From contig CAIVSQ010000507.1 of the NCBI GenBank assembly GCA_903908605.1, positions 1 to 64,000 of the forward strand: a DNA stretch of 64,000 nt, written 5' to 3'. The notes below the pieces were generated by a model. The model was not told the origin of the DNA, made no database searches, and was given only the letters and a program-made list of their open reading frames with translations. This document shows, in pieces, positions 53,000 to 60,871 of the stretch. The position numbers and the translations under genes were made by a program. How positions within the stretch are numbered: position 1 is the first letter of the stretch; each line of letters opens with the position of its first letter. Source of the stretch: an uncultured Anaerolineae bacterium. Its GTDB lineage: Bacteria > Chloroflexota > Anaerolineae > Anaerolineales > Villigracilaceae.

Positions 53000-53800
53000 A
53001 TGGCAAAATTCACCGACCAGGCCTACCTGGAAAACGAGCAGTACCGCGATTCATCCAACCTGGATACGCGCGCCAACCTGCACGACAGGTTCAGCACCAA
53101 TCCACAAGGCTGGTTTGCATGGATGTTTGATACACTCGAAACGTTGCCAGGGGAAGGCAAGGTGCTGGACCTGGGCTGCGGCGCAGGCGGCTTATGGCGC
53201 AGCCATCCGGAGCGCATCCCGGCAGGCTGGATCATCACACTGGGCGATTTATCAGAAGGCATGCTGTTGTCAACCTGGCGCAGGCTGGTGGTCACCAAGC
53301 GGGCGTATAAATATGAGAAAATGGATGCCCAGCAGATCCCTTACCCGGACGGCAGTTTTGACATTGTGATCGCCAATCACATGCTCTATCACGTGCCAGA
53401 CCTGCCCAGGGCACTGCGAGAAATCCGGCGGGTGCTTAAACCCGGCGGAAAACTGGTAGCCAGTACGGTTGGAAAAATTCACATGCAAGAAATCGAAGGT
53501 TTGATCAAGCAGATCGGCTTGGGCCCAAGTTACACACCCTTCCAGGCCGCCTTCTCCCTCGAGAACGGGCAGGCTGAGTTAGAGAAATACTTCCAAGACG
53601 TAAAGTTAATGCATTATGAGGACAGCCTGCGAATTACAGAAATTGAGCCACTGATTGCTTACATCCGCTCGCGCAGCGGTGCGGCAGAAGTACTACCCGA
53701 GCAATTTGAAACGCTGCGGACCTTTCTGGAAGCGGAAATGCGTGCAAAGCAGGCTCTGCTGGTGCATAAGGACAGCGGTCTGTTTCTGGCAACTTGCTAA
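53000..53800 (+). CDS. SAM-dependent methyltransferase (class I)
   Basis: The 266-residue protein has motif I KVLDLGCGAGGLWR, motif II ITLGDLS, motif III MDAQQIPYPDGSFDIVIANHMLYHVPD and a post-motif REIRRVLKPGGKLVASTVG, a standard Methyltransf_11. It resembles the preceding methylase in size and plan but differs in sequence. A second methylase may act on a different position. It starts 18 bases after the preceding stop. Confidence 0.9.
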   Translation: MAKFTDQAYLENEQYRDSSNLDTRANLHDRFSTNPQGWFAWMFDTLETLPGEGKVLDLGCGAGGLWRSHPERIPAGWIITLGDLSEGMLLSTWRRLVVTKRAYKYEKMDAQQIPYPDGSFDIVIANHMLYHVPDLPRALREIRRVLKPGGKLVASTVGKIHMQEIEGLIKQIGLGPSYTPFQAAFSLENGQAELEKYFQDVKLMHYEDSLRITEIEPLIAYIRSRSGAAEVLPEQFETLRTFLEAEMRAKQALLVHKDSGLFLATC

Positions 53801-53869
53801 AACCCCGCCCGTCCTGAAGCGACCGGCCGTTCTATATGATGTAAAATCAATACGCTGAAATTATCTCGG

Positions 53870-53916
53870 GGAACGGAGAAACAAGCCGTTCCACCATCCC
53901 AGGCAGAGAATGGGAT
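53870..53916 (+). other. Two small hairpins upstream of the PseB-like gene
   Basis: GGAACGG/CCGTTCC (53870-53876 and 53886-53892) and ATCCCA/TGGGAT (53896-53901 and 53911-53916) lie in the 140-base gap before the PseB-like start, with GGAGG eight bases before the ATG. The gap divides the locus into two blocks and may hold an internal promoter or processing site. Confidence 0.45.
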
Positions 53917-53940
53917 ATTGTCATAATCTCTGGAGGCAAA

Positions 53941-54948
53941 ATGGACTGGACAGATAAAGTAGTACTTGTCACCGGCGGCACAGGCTCGTTCGGTAAAAAA
54001 TTCATCAAGACCCTGCTGGCTGAAAAACATCCCAGGAAGATCATCATATTCAGCCGCGATGAGCTCAAGCAACACGAAATGCGCGTTTCTGGCTACGATG
54101 ATCCGACCCTGCGCTATTTTATTGGGGATGTGCGCGACCGCGAACGACTGGTTCGCGCCATGCACGGTGTCAATATCGTTGTGCACGCAGCAGCCCTCAA
54201 GCAGGTGCCTGCTTGTGAATATAATCCGATGGAGGCAGTCAAAACCAACATCATCGGCACATCAAACGTACTCGAAGCCGCCTTAGACTGCGGCGTTAGC
54301 AAAGTCCTGGCACTCAGCACCGACAAAGCAGTCAGCCCGGCCAACTTGTACGGCGGAACCAAGCTGGTGGCCGAAAAACTGGTGATCCAATCGAACAACT
54401 ACGCAGCCGGATCATCGACACGCTATTCGTGCGTGCGTTACGGCAACGTGGTCGGCTCGCGCGGCTCAGTGGTACCTCTCTTTATCAAGATGCGCGCGGG
54501 CGGCAAGATCACAATCACCGATGAACGCATGACCCGCTTCTGGCTTTCGCTTGAGCAGGGCGTCCATTTTGTAATGGACTGCATCGAGCAAATGGAAGGC
54601 GGGGAAGTTTTCGTCCCGAAGATCCCGAGCACCAAGGTCATCGACCTGGCTCGCGCGATCGCCCCGGATGCACAAATCGATATCATCGGCATCCGTCCCG
54701 GCGAAAAACTGCACGAGGACCTGCTTTCAGAAGATGAAGCCCGCAATGCCGTCGAACGTGAAAGCATGTACATTATCCGGCCACCCGAGACACTCTGGAA
54801 CCGCAACCTGCATTACGCCGGTGACCCACTGCCCGAAGGTTTTTCGTATACCAGCGACAACAACAGCGAATGGCTGAATGTGGAAGGCATTAAGAAATAC
54901 ATCGCGCCTTTTGAGGCCGATTTTCTGAACGGAAAACTGGAAGGTTAA
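53941..54948 (+). CDS. UDP-N-acetylglucosamine 4,6-dehydratase (inverting, PseB/CapE/WbjB family)
   Basis: The 335-residue SDR has KVVLVTGGTGSFGKKF, HAAALKQVPACEYNPMEAVKTNIIG, catalytic LSTDKAVSPANLYGGTK and the family's VRYGNVVGSRGSVVPLF and RMTRFWLSLEQGV blocks. These enzymes convert UDP-GlcNAc to a 4-keto-6-deoxy sugar with C5 inversion, feeding pseudaminic acid or UDP-L-FucNAc/L-RhaNAc pathways. The RmlD-like gene that follows fits a reduction of the 4-keto group; NeuB and cytidylyltransferase genes fit a nonulosonate. Both uses are possible. Confidence 0.92.
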   Translation: MDWTDKVVLVTGGTGSFGKKFIKTLLAEKHPRKIIIFSRDELKQHEMRVSGYDDPTLRYFIGDVRDRERLVRAMHGVNIVVHAAALKQVPACEYNPMEAVKTNIIGTSNVLEAALDCGVSKVLALSTDKAVSPANLYGGTKLVAEKLVIQSNNYAAGSSTRYSCVRYGNVVGSRGSVVPLFIKMRAGGKITITDERMTRFWLSLEQGVHFVMDCIEQMEGGEVFVPKIPSTKVIDLARAIAPDAQIDIIGIRPGEKLHEDLLSEDEARNAVERESMYIIRPPETLWNRNLHYAGDPLPEGFSYTSDNNSEWLNVEGIKKYIAPFEADFLNGKLEG

Positions 54949-54989
54949 CCTGCGGGTCACGGCACGCTGGCAACCAAGGATAAAGAACC

Positions 54990-55910
54990 ATGAAGCGAAT
55001 ACTGGTCACCGGCGCATCGGGTTTGCTGGGTCTAAATTTTTGCCTGGCGGAAACAAGCCACCACAGCATTGTGGGGGTGGACCGCGGCAAGCTCTCTGGC
55101 ACACCTTTTGAATTAATACAGGCCGATCTGCTGACGCCCAATGCGCCAGATCGTGTGCTGGAGATGGCGCGTCCGGATGCCGTCATTCATACTGCTGCCA
55201 ATGCCAATGTAGACGCCTGCGAAACCGATCCTCAGGGTGCCCGGCGTATGAACGCCGAACTGCCTGGCGAACTGGCGCAAGCTTGCGCAAAAAAAGACAT
55301 CCAGTTCATCCACATCTCTACCGATGCGGTCTTTGATGGAACGTTGCAGGGTGTTTACACGGAAAACGATATCCCCAATCCGCTGGGGGTGTATGCGCAA
55401 ACCAAGCTGGCAGGTGAACAAAATGTACTTTCAGCCAACCCGCGCGCCATGGTCGCGCGGGTTAACTTTTTTGGCTGGTCACTGCCTGGAACGCGCTCGC
55501 TCTCGGAATTTTTCTTTAACAAGCTCTCAACCGGCGAACAATGCAACGGTTTCACAGATATCTTTTTTTGCCCGTTGTTCGTGGGGGACCTGGCAGATAC
55601 TCTGCTGCTGATGCTGGATAAAAATCTCTCAGGCCTGTACCATGTGATCGGTTCGGAAGCCCTCTCCAAGTATGATTTCGGGCAGCACATCGCGCGGCAG
55701 TTCGGTTTTAATCCCGCGCTGGTTATCCCCAGATCAGTGGAAGATTCAGGCTTAAAAGCGCGTCGTTCCCACAACTTAAGGCTTTCCATCAACAAGTTAT
55801 CCACAGATTTAGGCTCAACCATCCCCAACGTATCCACCGGAATTGAACGGTTTTATACACAGGCTCAACAGGGTTATCCACAGAAAATGCGTAGTTATCA
55901 ACAGGTATAA
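54990..55910 (+). CDS. RmlD-like sugar-nucleotide reductase
   Basis: The 306-residue SDR resembles dTDP-4-dehydrorhamnose reductase: ILVTGASGLLGLNF, IHTAANANVDACETDP, HISTDAVFDG, YAQTKLAGEQNVL (Tyr/Lys) and RVNFFGWSL. RmlD-type enzymes reduce a 4-keto sugar nucleotide with NAD(P)H. Next to a PseB/CapE-type dehydratase, the partner product could be a UDP-2-acetamido-6-deoxy-L-hexose. The 3' end of the gene holds four DnaA-box-like nonamers, so its DNA may have a second function. Confidence 0.85.
   Translation: MKRILVTGASGLLGLNFCLAETSHHSIVGVDRGKLSGTPFELIQADLLTPNAPDRVLEMARPDAVIHTAANANVDACETDPQGARRMNAELPGELAQACAKKDIQFIHISTDAVFDGTLQGVYTENDIPNPLGVYAQTKLAGEQNVLSANPRAMVARVNFFGWSLPGTRSLSEFFFNKLSTGEQCNGFTDIFFCPLFVGDLADTLLLMLDKNLSGLYHVIGSEALSKYDFGQHIARQFGFNPALVIPRSVEDSGLKARRSHNLRLSINKLSTDLGSTIPNVSTGIERFYTQAQQGYPQKMRSYQQV
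55797..55903 (+). repeat. Cluster of four DnaA-box-like nonamers inside the RmlD-like gene
   Basis: TTATCCACA (55797-55805), TTATACACA (55853-55861), TTATCCACA (55874-55882) and TTATCAACA (55895-55903) lie on the same strand. Three match TTATNCACA exactly and one differs at one base. The last three start at exact 21-bp steps, two helical turns. Two in-frame and one out-of-frame codon contexts are involved. An AT-rich stretch follows the stop codon. Confidence 0.6.
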
Positions 55911-55969
55911 GCCAAAAACAGGCATTTTTTTAAATAGACCTGCAAGTAAAAACAAAAAGCGAGGAATGA

Positions 55970-57037
55970 ATGGAATTTAAAATTGGCAACCAGACCATCG
56001 GGCTCAATCACCCCACCTATTTCATTGCTGATATAGCCGCCAATCACGATGGCGACCTGGATCGAGCGAAACTGCTGATACGCCTGGCAAAAGAAGCCGG
56101 CGCAGACGCAGCCAAATTCCAAAACTTCCAGGCCCCCAAGATCGTTTCAGATTACGGTTTTAAGAACATGAACAGCCAGGTCAGTCACCAGGCAAGCTGG
56201 AAGAAATCAGTTTTCCAGGTCTACTCGGAAGCCTCGGTTCCGCTTGGCTGGACGCCGATATTAGTTGAGGAGTGCCAGAAGGTCGGGATCGAGTATTTCA
56301 CCTCACCCTACGACTTTGAATCAATCGAAGCCGTCGATCCTTATTTGCCAGCCTATAAAATTGGTTCCGGTGAAATCGACTGGATTGAATCACTGCAGTT
56401 GATGGCCTCAAAAGGCAAGCCCGTGCTGCTCGCGACCGGTGCTTCCAATATCGGCGAGGTACAAAAAGCGGTGCACGCCATCCTGGTGATCAACAAACAG
56501 CTTGTGCTGATGCAATGCAACACCAACTACACCGCCAGTCCTGAAAACTATCGCTATATCAACCTGAATGTATTAAAGACCTACGCAGCCATGTTTCCTG
56601 ATGTTGTGCTTGGTCTGTCAGATCACACCCACGGCAACTCAACCGTGCTGGGCGCAGTAACATTAGGCGCGCGCGTGATCGAACGTCACTTTACAGATAG
56701 CAACAATCGCGAAGGACCCGATCACAAGTTTGCCATGAACCCCGAAGCCTGGGCCCACATGGTGGACGAAACACGCCTGCTGGAAAAAGCCCTCGGCGGG
56801 GCAGATAAATTCATCACCGAAAATGAACAGGATACACAAGTAGTGCAGCGCCGCTGTCTGCGCGCCGCACGCGACATCCGCGCGGGCGAGACCATTACGC
56901 GCGAGATGGTGGATGTACTCCGCCCGGCAACCCCGGGAGCAATCAAACCCGACCAGGTTGCAAACGTGGTCGGCACCAAGGCGCTTAACGATATGCCCTT
57001 CGGAAAAGAACTGCGCTGGACAGATCTAGTCGCCTGA
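55970..57037 (+). CDS. NeuB-family nonulosonate synthase
   Basis: The 355-residue enzyme condenses PEP with a hexosamine-type aldose to form a nonulosonic acid (sialic, legionaminic or pseudaminic class). The TIM-barrel start YFIADIAANHDGDLDRAKLL, the KIGSGEIDWIESLQ and LQLVLMQCNTNYTASPENYRYINL segments, and LGLSDHTHG are family typical. A C-terminal SAF/antifreeze-like domain follows (RRCLRAARDIRAGETITREMVDVLRPATPG). The exact sugar is not resolved. A cytidylyltransferase-like gene is two genes downstream. Confidence 0.92.
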   Translation: MEFKIGNQTIGLNHPTYFIADIAANHDGDLDRAKLLIRLAKEAGADAAKFQNFQAPKIVSDYGFKNMNSQVSHQASWKKSVFQVYSEASVPLGWTPILVEECQKVGIEYFTSPYDFESIEAVDPYLPAYKIGSGEIDWIESLQLMASKGKPVLLATGASNIGEVQKAVHAILVINKQLVLMQCNTNYTASPENYRYINLNVLKTYAAMFPDVVLGLSDHTHGNSTVLGAVTLGARVIERHFTDSNNREGPDHKFAMNPEAWAHMVDETRLLEKALGGADKFITENEQDTQVVQRRCLRAARDIRAGETITREMVDVLRPATPGAIKPDQVANVVGTKALNDMPFGKELRWTDLVA

Positions 57038-57055
57038 TCCCCGAAGATAAGACGC

Positions 57056-58174
57056 ATGAAAGTTATTTATTTTTCGTTGGATTACACCCCACACGATCAA
57101 CGATTCCTGGCAGCACTGGCAGAAACGCAGCACGAAATTCATTACGTGCGCCTGCAGCGTGGAAATCGCCAGACCGAGGATCGACCTGTGCCGCCCAGCA
57201 TACATCAGGCCCAATGGGCTGGCGGGCAGAAACCATTTGAATGGCGCGACCTGCCACGCCTGGTATTGGATTTTAGACGCTTGCTGAGGGAAATCCAACC
57301 AGACCTGGTGCATGCCGGACCGATACAGACCTGCGCCTTCATTGCCTGCCTGGCTGGCGCCCGCCCGCTGCTGACCATGTCGTGGGGTTTTGACCTGATG
57401 AAGGATGTGGAACGCGGAGCTTGGTGGCGATTCGCTACCCGCTATACGCTGGAACGCAGTCGTTATTTCACCAGTGACGCGTTTGTCACGCGCGACAAGG
57501 CGGTAGCGTATGGCATGCAGCCCGAGAAAACCGTGGTGTTCCCATGGGGCGTTGATCTGGAACATTTCACCCCGAAACCACGCGAAAATCCTACCGGGGG
57601 CCAACCTGAAGACGGCTTCACGCTGTTCTGCAACCGCAGCTGGGAAGCCAATTACGGCGTGGATGTGTTGGCGCGGGCATTTGTACAGGTTGCGCGACAA
57701 AAAGAAAATATCAGCTTGCTGCTATTGGGCGGCGGCTCACAGGGAAGCTACATACGGCAGATCCTGGAAAGCGGCGGGGTGCTGGATCGAGTCAGCTTCC
57801 CGGGTCATGTTGGCCAAAAAGACCTGCCACGCTTTTACCGCATGGCGGATATCTATATTTCCGCCTCGCACGTGGATGGTTCTTCGGTGTCGCTGATGGA
57901 GGCCCTGGCTTGCGGGCTGCCCTGCCTGGTTTCGGATATTCCGGCCAACAAGGAATGGGTCTTTGAAGGCGAAAACGGCTGGCTCTTCACGGATGGAGAT
58001 GCAAACGCGCTGGCGGAAAAAATATTAAAGGCAATGGAAGCACGCGCCAATCTGCCCGCCATCGGACAAAATGCACGCCTGTCAGCTCAGGAAAAAGCCA
58101 ATTGGCCCAAGAATTTCCAAAAGCTGCTGACAGCCTATGAAAAAACTCAAACAGGAAGCAATGCACATGCCTGA
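57056..58174 (+). CDS. Glycosyltransferase family 4-like
   Basis: The 372-residue GT-B enzyme has an N-terminal acceptor domain (PDLVHAGPIQTCAFIACLAGARPLLTMSWGFDLM) and a C-terminal Glycos_transf_1 domain with TVVFPWGVDLEHF, SFPGHVGQKDLPRFYRMADIYISASHVDGSSVSLMEALACGLPCLVSDI. The E-x7-E catalytic segment is present. It likely transfers a sugar of the glycan. The next gene starts inside its last few codons (overlap of eight bases). Confidence 0.9.
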   Translation: MKVIYFSLDYTPHDQRFLAALAETQHEIHYVRLQRGNRQTEDRPVPPSIHQAQWAGGQKPFEWRDLPRLVLDFRRLLREIQPDLVHAGPIQTCAFIACLAGARPLLTMSWGFDLMKDVERGAWWRFATRYTLERSRYFTSDAFVTRDKAVAYGMQPEKTVVFPWGVDLEHFTPKPRENPTGGQPEDGFTLFCNRSWEANYGVDVLARAFVQVARQKENISLLLLGGGSQGSYIRQILESGGVLDRVSFPGHVGQKDLPRFYRMADIYISASHVDGSSVSLMEALACGLPCLVSDIPANKEWVFEGENGWLFTDGDANALAEKILKAMEARANLPAIGQNARLSAQEKANWPKNFQKLLTAYEKTQTGSNAHA

Positions 58175-59003
58175 AATCGTCGCCATCATCCAGGGCCGCA
58201 TGGGTTCCTCGCGCCTGCCCGGCAAGGTTCTGTTGGATATCGCCGGAAAACCAATGCTACAACATGTCATCGAGCGTGCCATGCTGGCTCACAGCCTGGG
58301 CAAAGTGGTGGTCGCCACCAGCAGCGCGGAGGCAGATGACCCAATCGCCGATTTTTGCGCGGCCAGGGATGTGGAGTGTGCTCGTGGTTCACTTCATGAT
58401 GTTCTGGACCGCTATTATCAGGCTGCCCTGAACCAACAAGCAGATGTGGTTGTGCGAATCACGGCTGATTGCCCGCTAATTGATCCAGAACTGGTCGATC
58501 AGGTGGTTCGCACAGTAGTGCATTCCGGCAAAGCTGTGGATTTCGCCGCCAACCGCCTGCCACCGCCCTTCGGTCGCACCTTCCCGATTGGGCTGGACGT
58601 GGAAGTGTGCACATTCGCTGCCCTGCAACGCGCCTGGCAGGAATCGAAGGAAACCTTCCATCGTGAACATGTCATGCCCTACCTTTACGAGGGGGTCAGT
58701 CTTACAACGGTAAACGCTCAGCTCGCGCAAGGAATTTCACCGCGCGGGTTTTCGATCGCCTTGCTAAACCATGTTCCCGACCACGGTACGCTGCGCTGGA
58801 CGGTGGATACCCCCGAAGATTTGCATTTCGTGCGCGAAGTATTTACACGTTTATATGCCAGTGGAAAGAGCAACTTCACATGGTACGATGTGCTTGAGAT
58901 CATTCAGAGCGAGCCTGAGCTGGCCGCCATCAACGCAGAAATCCGCCATAAAACCATGACCGAAGTGGATGAAAGAAACGCGCGAAACGAAGGCAAGGTT
59001 TGA
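58167..59003 (+). CDS. SpsF-like cytidylyltransferase (nonulosonate activation)
   Basis: The protein of about 278 residues opens with EIVAIIQGRMGSSRLPGKVLLDIAGKPMLQHVIERA, the nucleotidyltransferase signature of the CMP-NeuAc synthetase / spore coat polysaccharide SpsF family. ITADCPLIDPELVDQV then carries the metal-binding acidic residues. It would activate the NeuB product with CTP. The best start is ATG 58167, eight bases after AGGAAG. It overlaps the preceding gene by eight bases. Confidence 0.88.
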   Translation: MPEIVAIIQGRMGSSRLPGKVLLDIAGKPMLQHVIERAMLAHSLGKVVVATSSAEADDPIADFCAARDVECARGSLHDVLDRYYQAALNQQADVVVRITADCPLIDPELVDQVVRTVVHSGKAVDFAANRLPPPFGRTFPIGLDVEVCTFAALQRAWQESKETFHREHVMPYLYEGVSLTTVNAQLAQGISPRGFSIALLNHVPDHGTLRWTVDTPEDLHFVREVFTRLYASGKSNFTWYDVLEIIQSEPELAAINAEIRHKTMTEVDERNARNEGKV

Positions 59004-59004
59004 T

Positions 59005-59913
59005 ATGGGCGCATACTTGACCATCTTCTCGGCTCCCAAGCCATTTACCGACCCACACATTGCCACCATTCAGCGCAACGCGATCACTTCATGGACAAAG
59101 CTACCAGACGTGAATGTGATTTTATTGGGAGACGAAGCCGGGCTAGCGGAAATCTCGCAGGAGCTGGGCCTGAAGCACATCCCAGGCATCCCGCGCAGTC
59201 CAAGCGGCGCACCGCTGATGGATGCCATGTTCCGGCTGGCACGTGAAAACAGCCAGACACCGCTCTACTGCATAGTGAACGCCGACATCTTGTTGTTTGC
59301 CGACCTGGTGGAGACCGCGCGAAGCGTGGCCGCAAAACGCGAAAAATTTGTGCTGCTTGGCCAACGCTGGGATATGGACCTGACCAGGAATCTGGATTTC
59401 TCTGGCGATTGGTCGAGTAACCTGCTCACTGAGCTAAAACAGACCGGTCAGTTGCACCGTCCGGCTGGTTCGGATTACTTTTTATTTCCAGCAGCCTGCT
59501 ACCAGGCATTGCCAGCTTTTGTAATCGGCCGGGCAGGCTGGGACAACTGGATGATTTTTCACGCCCGTAAAATGGGCTTCGCAGTCATCGACGCCACACA
59601 CGACATCGTGATCATTCACCAAAACCACAATTATGCCCACCTGCCCGGTGGACAGCCACATTACAATCACCCTGAAACGAACGAAAACATCCGGCTGGCA
59701 GGCGGGCGTGCCATGACCCGTTTTACCCTGTTGGATACAAATTACCAACTATCAGCTGGGCAGATTTTGCCCCAAAAACTGGATTCAAACCGCCTCTGGC
59801 GCAGGCTGGAAGCGTGGCCGCTGCTGGCTTTGGGCTCCACCAGGATGTCAAATGCCATCTGGCGCTTACACAAGTGGCTGCGACGCGCCGAATCAGCCAA
59901 CTCAAAAGGATAA
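59005..59913 (+). CDS. Possible GT-A-type glycosyltransferase of an uncharacterised family
   Basis: The protein of about 302 residues has a nucleotide-sugar-like N-terminal fold: AYLTIFSAPKPFTDPH, then VILLGDEAGL and CIVNADILLFADLV, where NAD-x-L could serve as the DxD-type metal motif. A Trp/Tyr/His-rich C-terminal half follows (GRAGWDNWMIFHARKMGFAVIDATHDIVIIHQNHNYAHL). I do not know a named family. The start is ATG 59005, one base after the previous stop. Position among transferases supports a role in glycan assembly. Confidence 0.65.
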   Translation: MGAYLTIFSAPKPFTDPHIATIQRNAITSWTKLPDVNVILLGDEAGLAEISQELGLKHIPGIPRSPSGAPLMDAMFRLARENSQTPLYCIVNADILLFADLVETARSVAAKREKFVLLGQRWDMDLTRNLDFSGDWSSNLLTELKQTGQLHRPAGSDYFLFPAACYQALPAFVIGRAGWDNWMIFHARKMGFAVIDATHDIVIIHQNHNYAHLPGGQPHYNHPETNENIRLAGGRAMTRFTLLDTNYQLSAGQILPQKLDSNRLWRRLEAWPLLALGSTRMSNAIWRLHKWLRRAESANSKG

Positions 59914-59923
59914 CAGGACGTAA

Positions 59924-60871
59924 ATGCGTAAAGGTCAAAACCCCGCCAAATTTGTCAACCAGGTCGCCAAGCCAGAAAGAATTACGGTGGCGCTGCTCAA
60001 CTATATTCCCTTCATCAGTGGTTTTTACAGCGAAGCGCTGGAAGTATTGAAGGTCAGCATGGAATCGATGCGCAATGAGCCCGGGCTGCCCTTTGACCTG
60101 TTGGTTTTTGACAACGGCTCCTGCGCCGAGGTGCGCGACTTCCTGGTGACTGAAAAAGAAGCCGGTCGCATCCAGTACCTGCTATTGTCTGAAAAAAATC
60201 TAGGCAAAGGCGGCGCATGGAATATCATGCTGGCAGGAGCGCCGGGCGAAATCATTGCCTATACAGATAGCGATGTGCTTTTTTATCCACAATGGCTTTC
60301 GCGCTCCGTAGAATTGCTTGAAAAATTCCCGAACGTGGGCATGGTCACCGGGCGGCCTTTCCGCACGAATCCAGATTATCACAGCTCCACGCGCGCCTGG
60401 GCTGCGGCAAACGCCGAAATTGTGACCGGAGGCTTTATTCCTTGGGAAATTTTCTGGGAGTTCAACCGCTCGTTGGGCCAGGATGAAGCCGAAAACCGCA
60501 AGATATTTAGCGAAACACAGGATTGGAAGATCTCCTACCAGGGATTGACCGCCATGGCAGGTGCATCACACTGGCAGTTCACAGCCTATAAATCCGTGCT
60601 GGCCCAATTTTTACCCTTCGATATGGACAAACCCATGGGCCAGGTAAAACAACTTGACCTGCGCATGAATGAACGCGGCTTTCTACGCCTGATGCTACCC
60701 GACCCATTGACCATGAATCTCTCAAACACCACGGATTATGTGCGCGGGAAGGTCGGCGTACAAAACAAGATAACAAAGCGTTCATTCCTGCAACGCATCG
60801 TTAATGTCCCCCCGGTTAAAAAATTACTACTCGCAGTGTATGACCAGATTTTTAAATGGTACTATTCGTAA
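59924..60871 (+). CDS. Glycosyltransferase family 2-like
   Basis: The 315-residue protein has a GT-A/GT2-type core: LLNYIPFISGFYSEALEV, LLVFDNGSCAEVRDF, LLLSEKNLGKGGAWNIML and IIAYTDSDVLFYPQWLSRSVELLEKFP, with DSD as the metal-binding motif. No membrane segment is seen. It is the last plus-strand transferase of the locus; the 3' end overlaps the convergent GT4 gene by 20 bases. Confidence 0.9.
   Translation: MRKGQNPAKFVNQVAKPERITVALLNYIPFISGFYSEALEVLKVSMESMRNEPGLPFDLLVFDNGSCAEVRDFLVTEKEAGRIQYLLLSEKNLGKGGAWNIMLAGAPGEIIAYTDSDVLFYPQWLSRSVELLEKFPNVGMVTGRPFRTNPDYHSSTRAWAAANAEIVTGGFIPWEIFWEFNRSLGQDEAENRKIFSETQDWKISYQGLTAMAGASHWQFTAYKSVLAQFLPFDMDKPMGQVKQLDLRMNERGFLRLMLPDPLTMNLSNTTDYVRGKVGVQNKITKRSFLQRIVNVPPVKKLLLAVYDQIFKWYYS

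Noticed and set aside
60283-60291. Isolated TTATCCACA inside the GT2 gene
   Set aside because: Encodes F-Y-P-Q in frame and stands alone, unlike the cluster at 55.8 kb.
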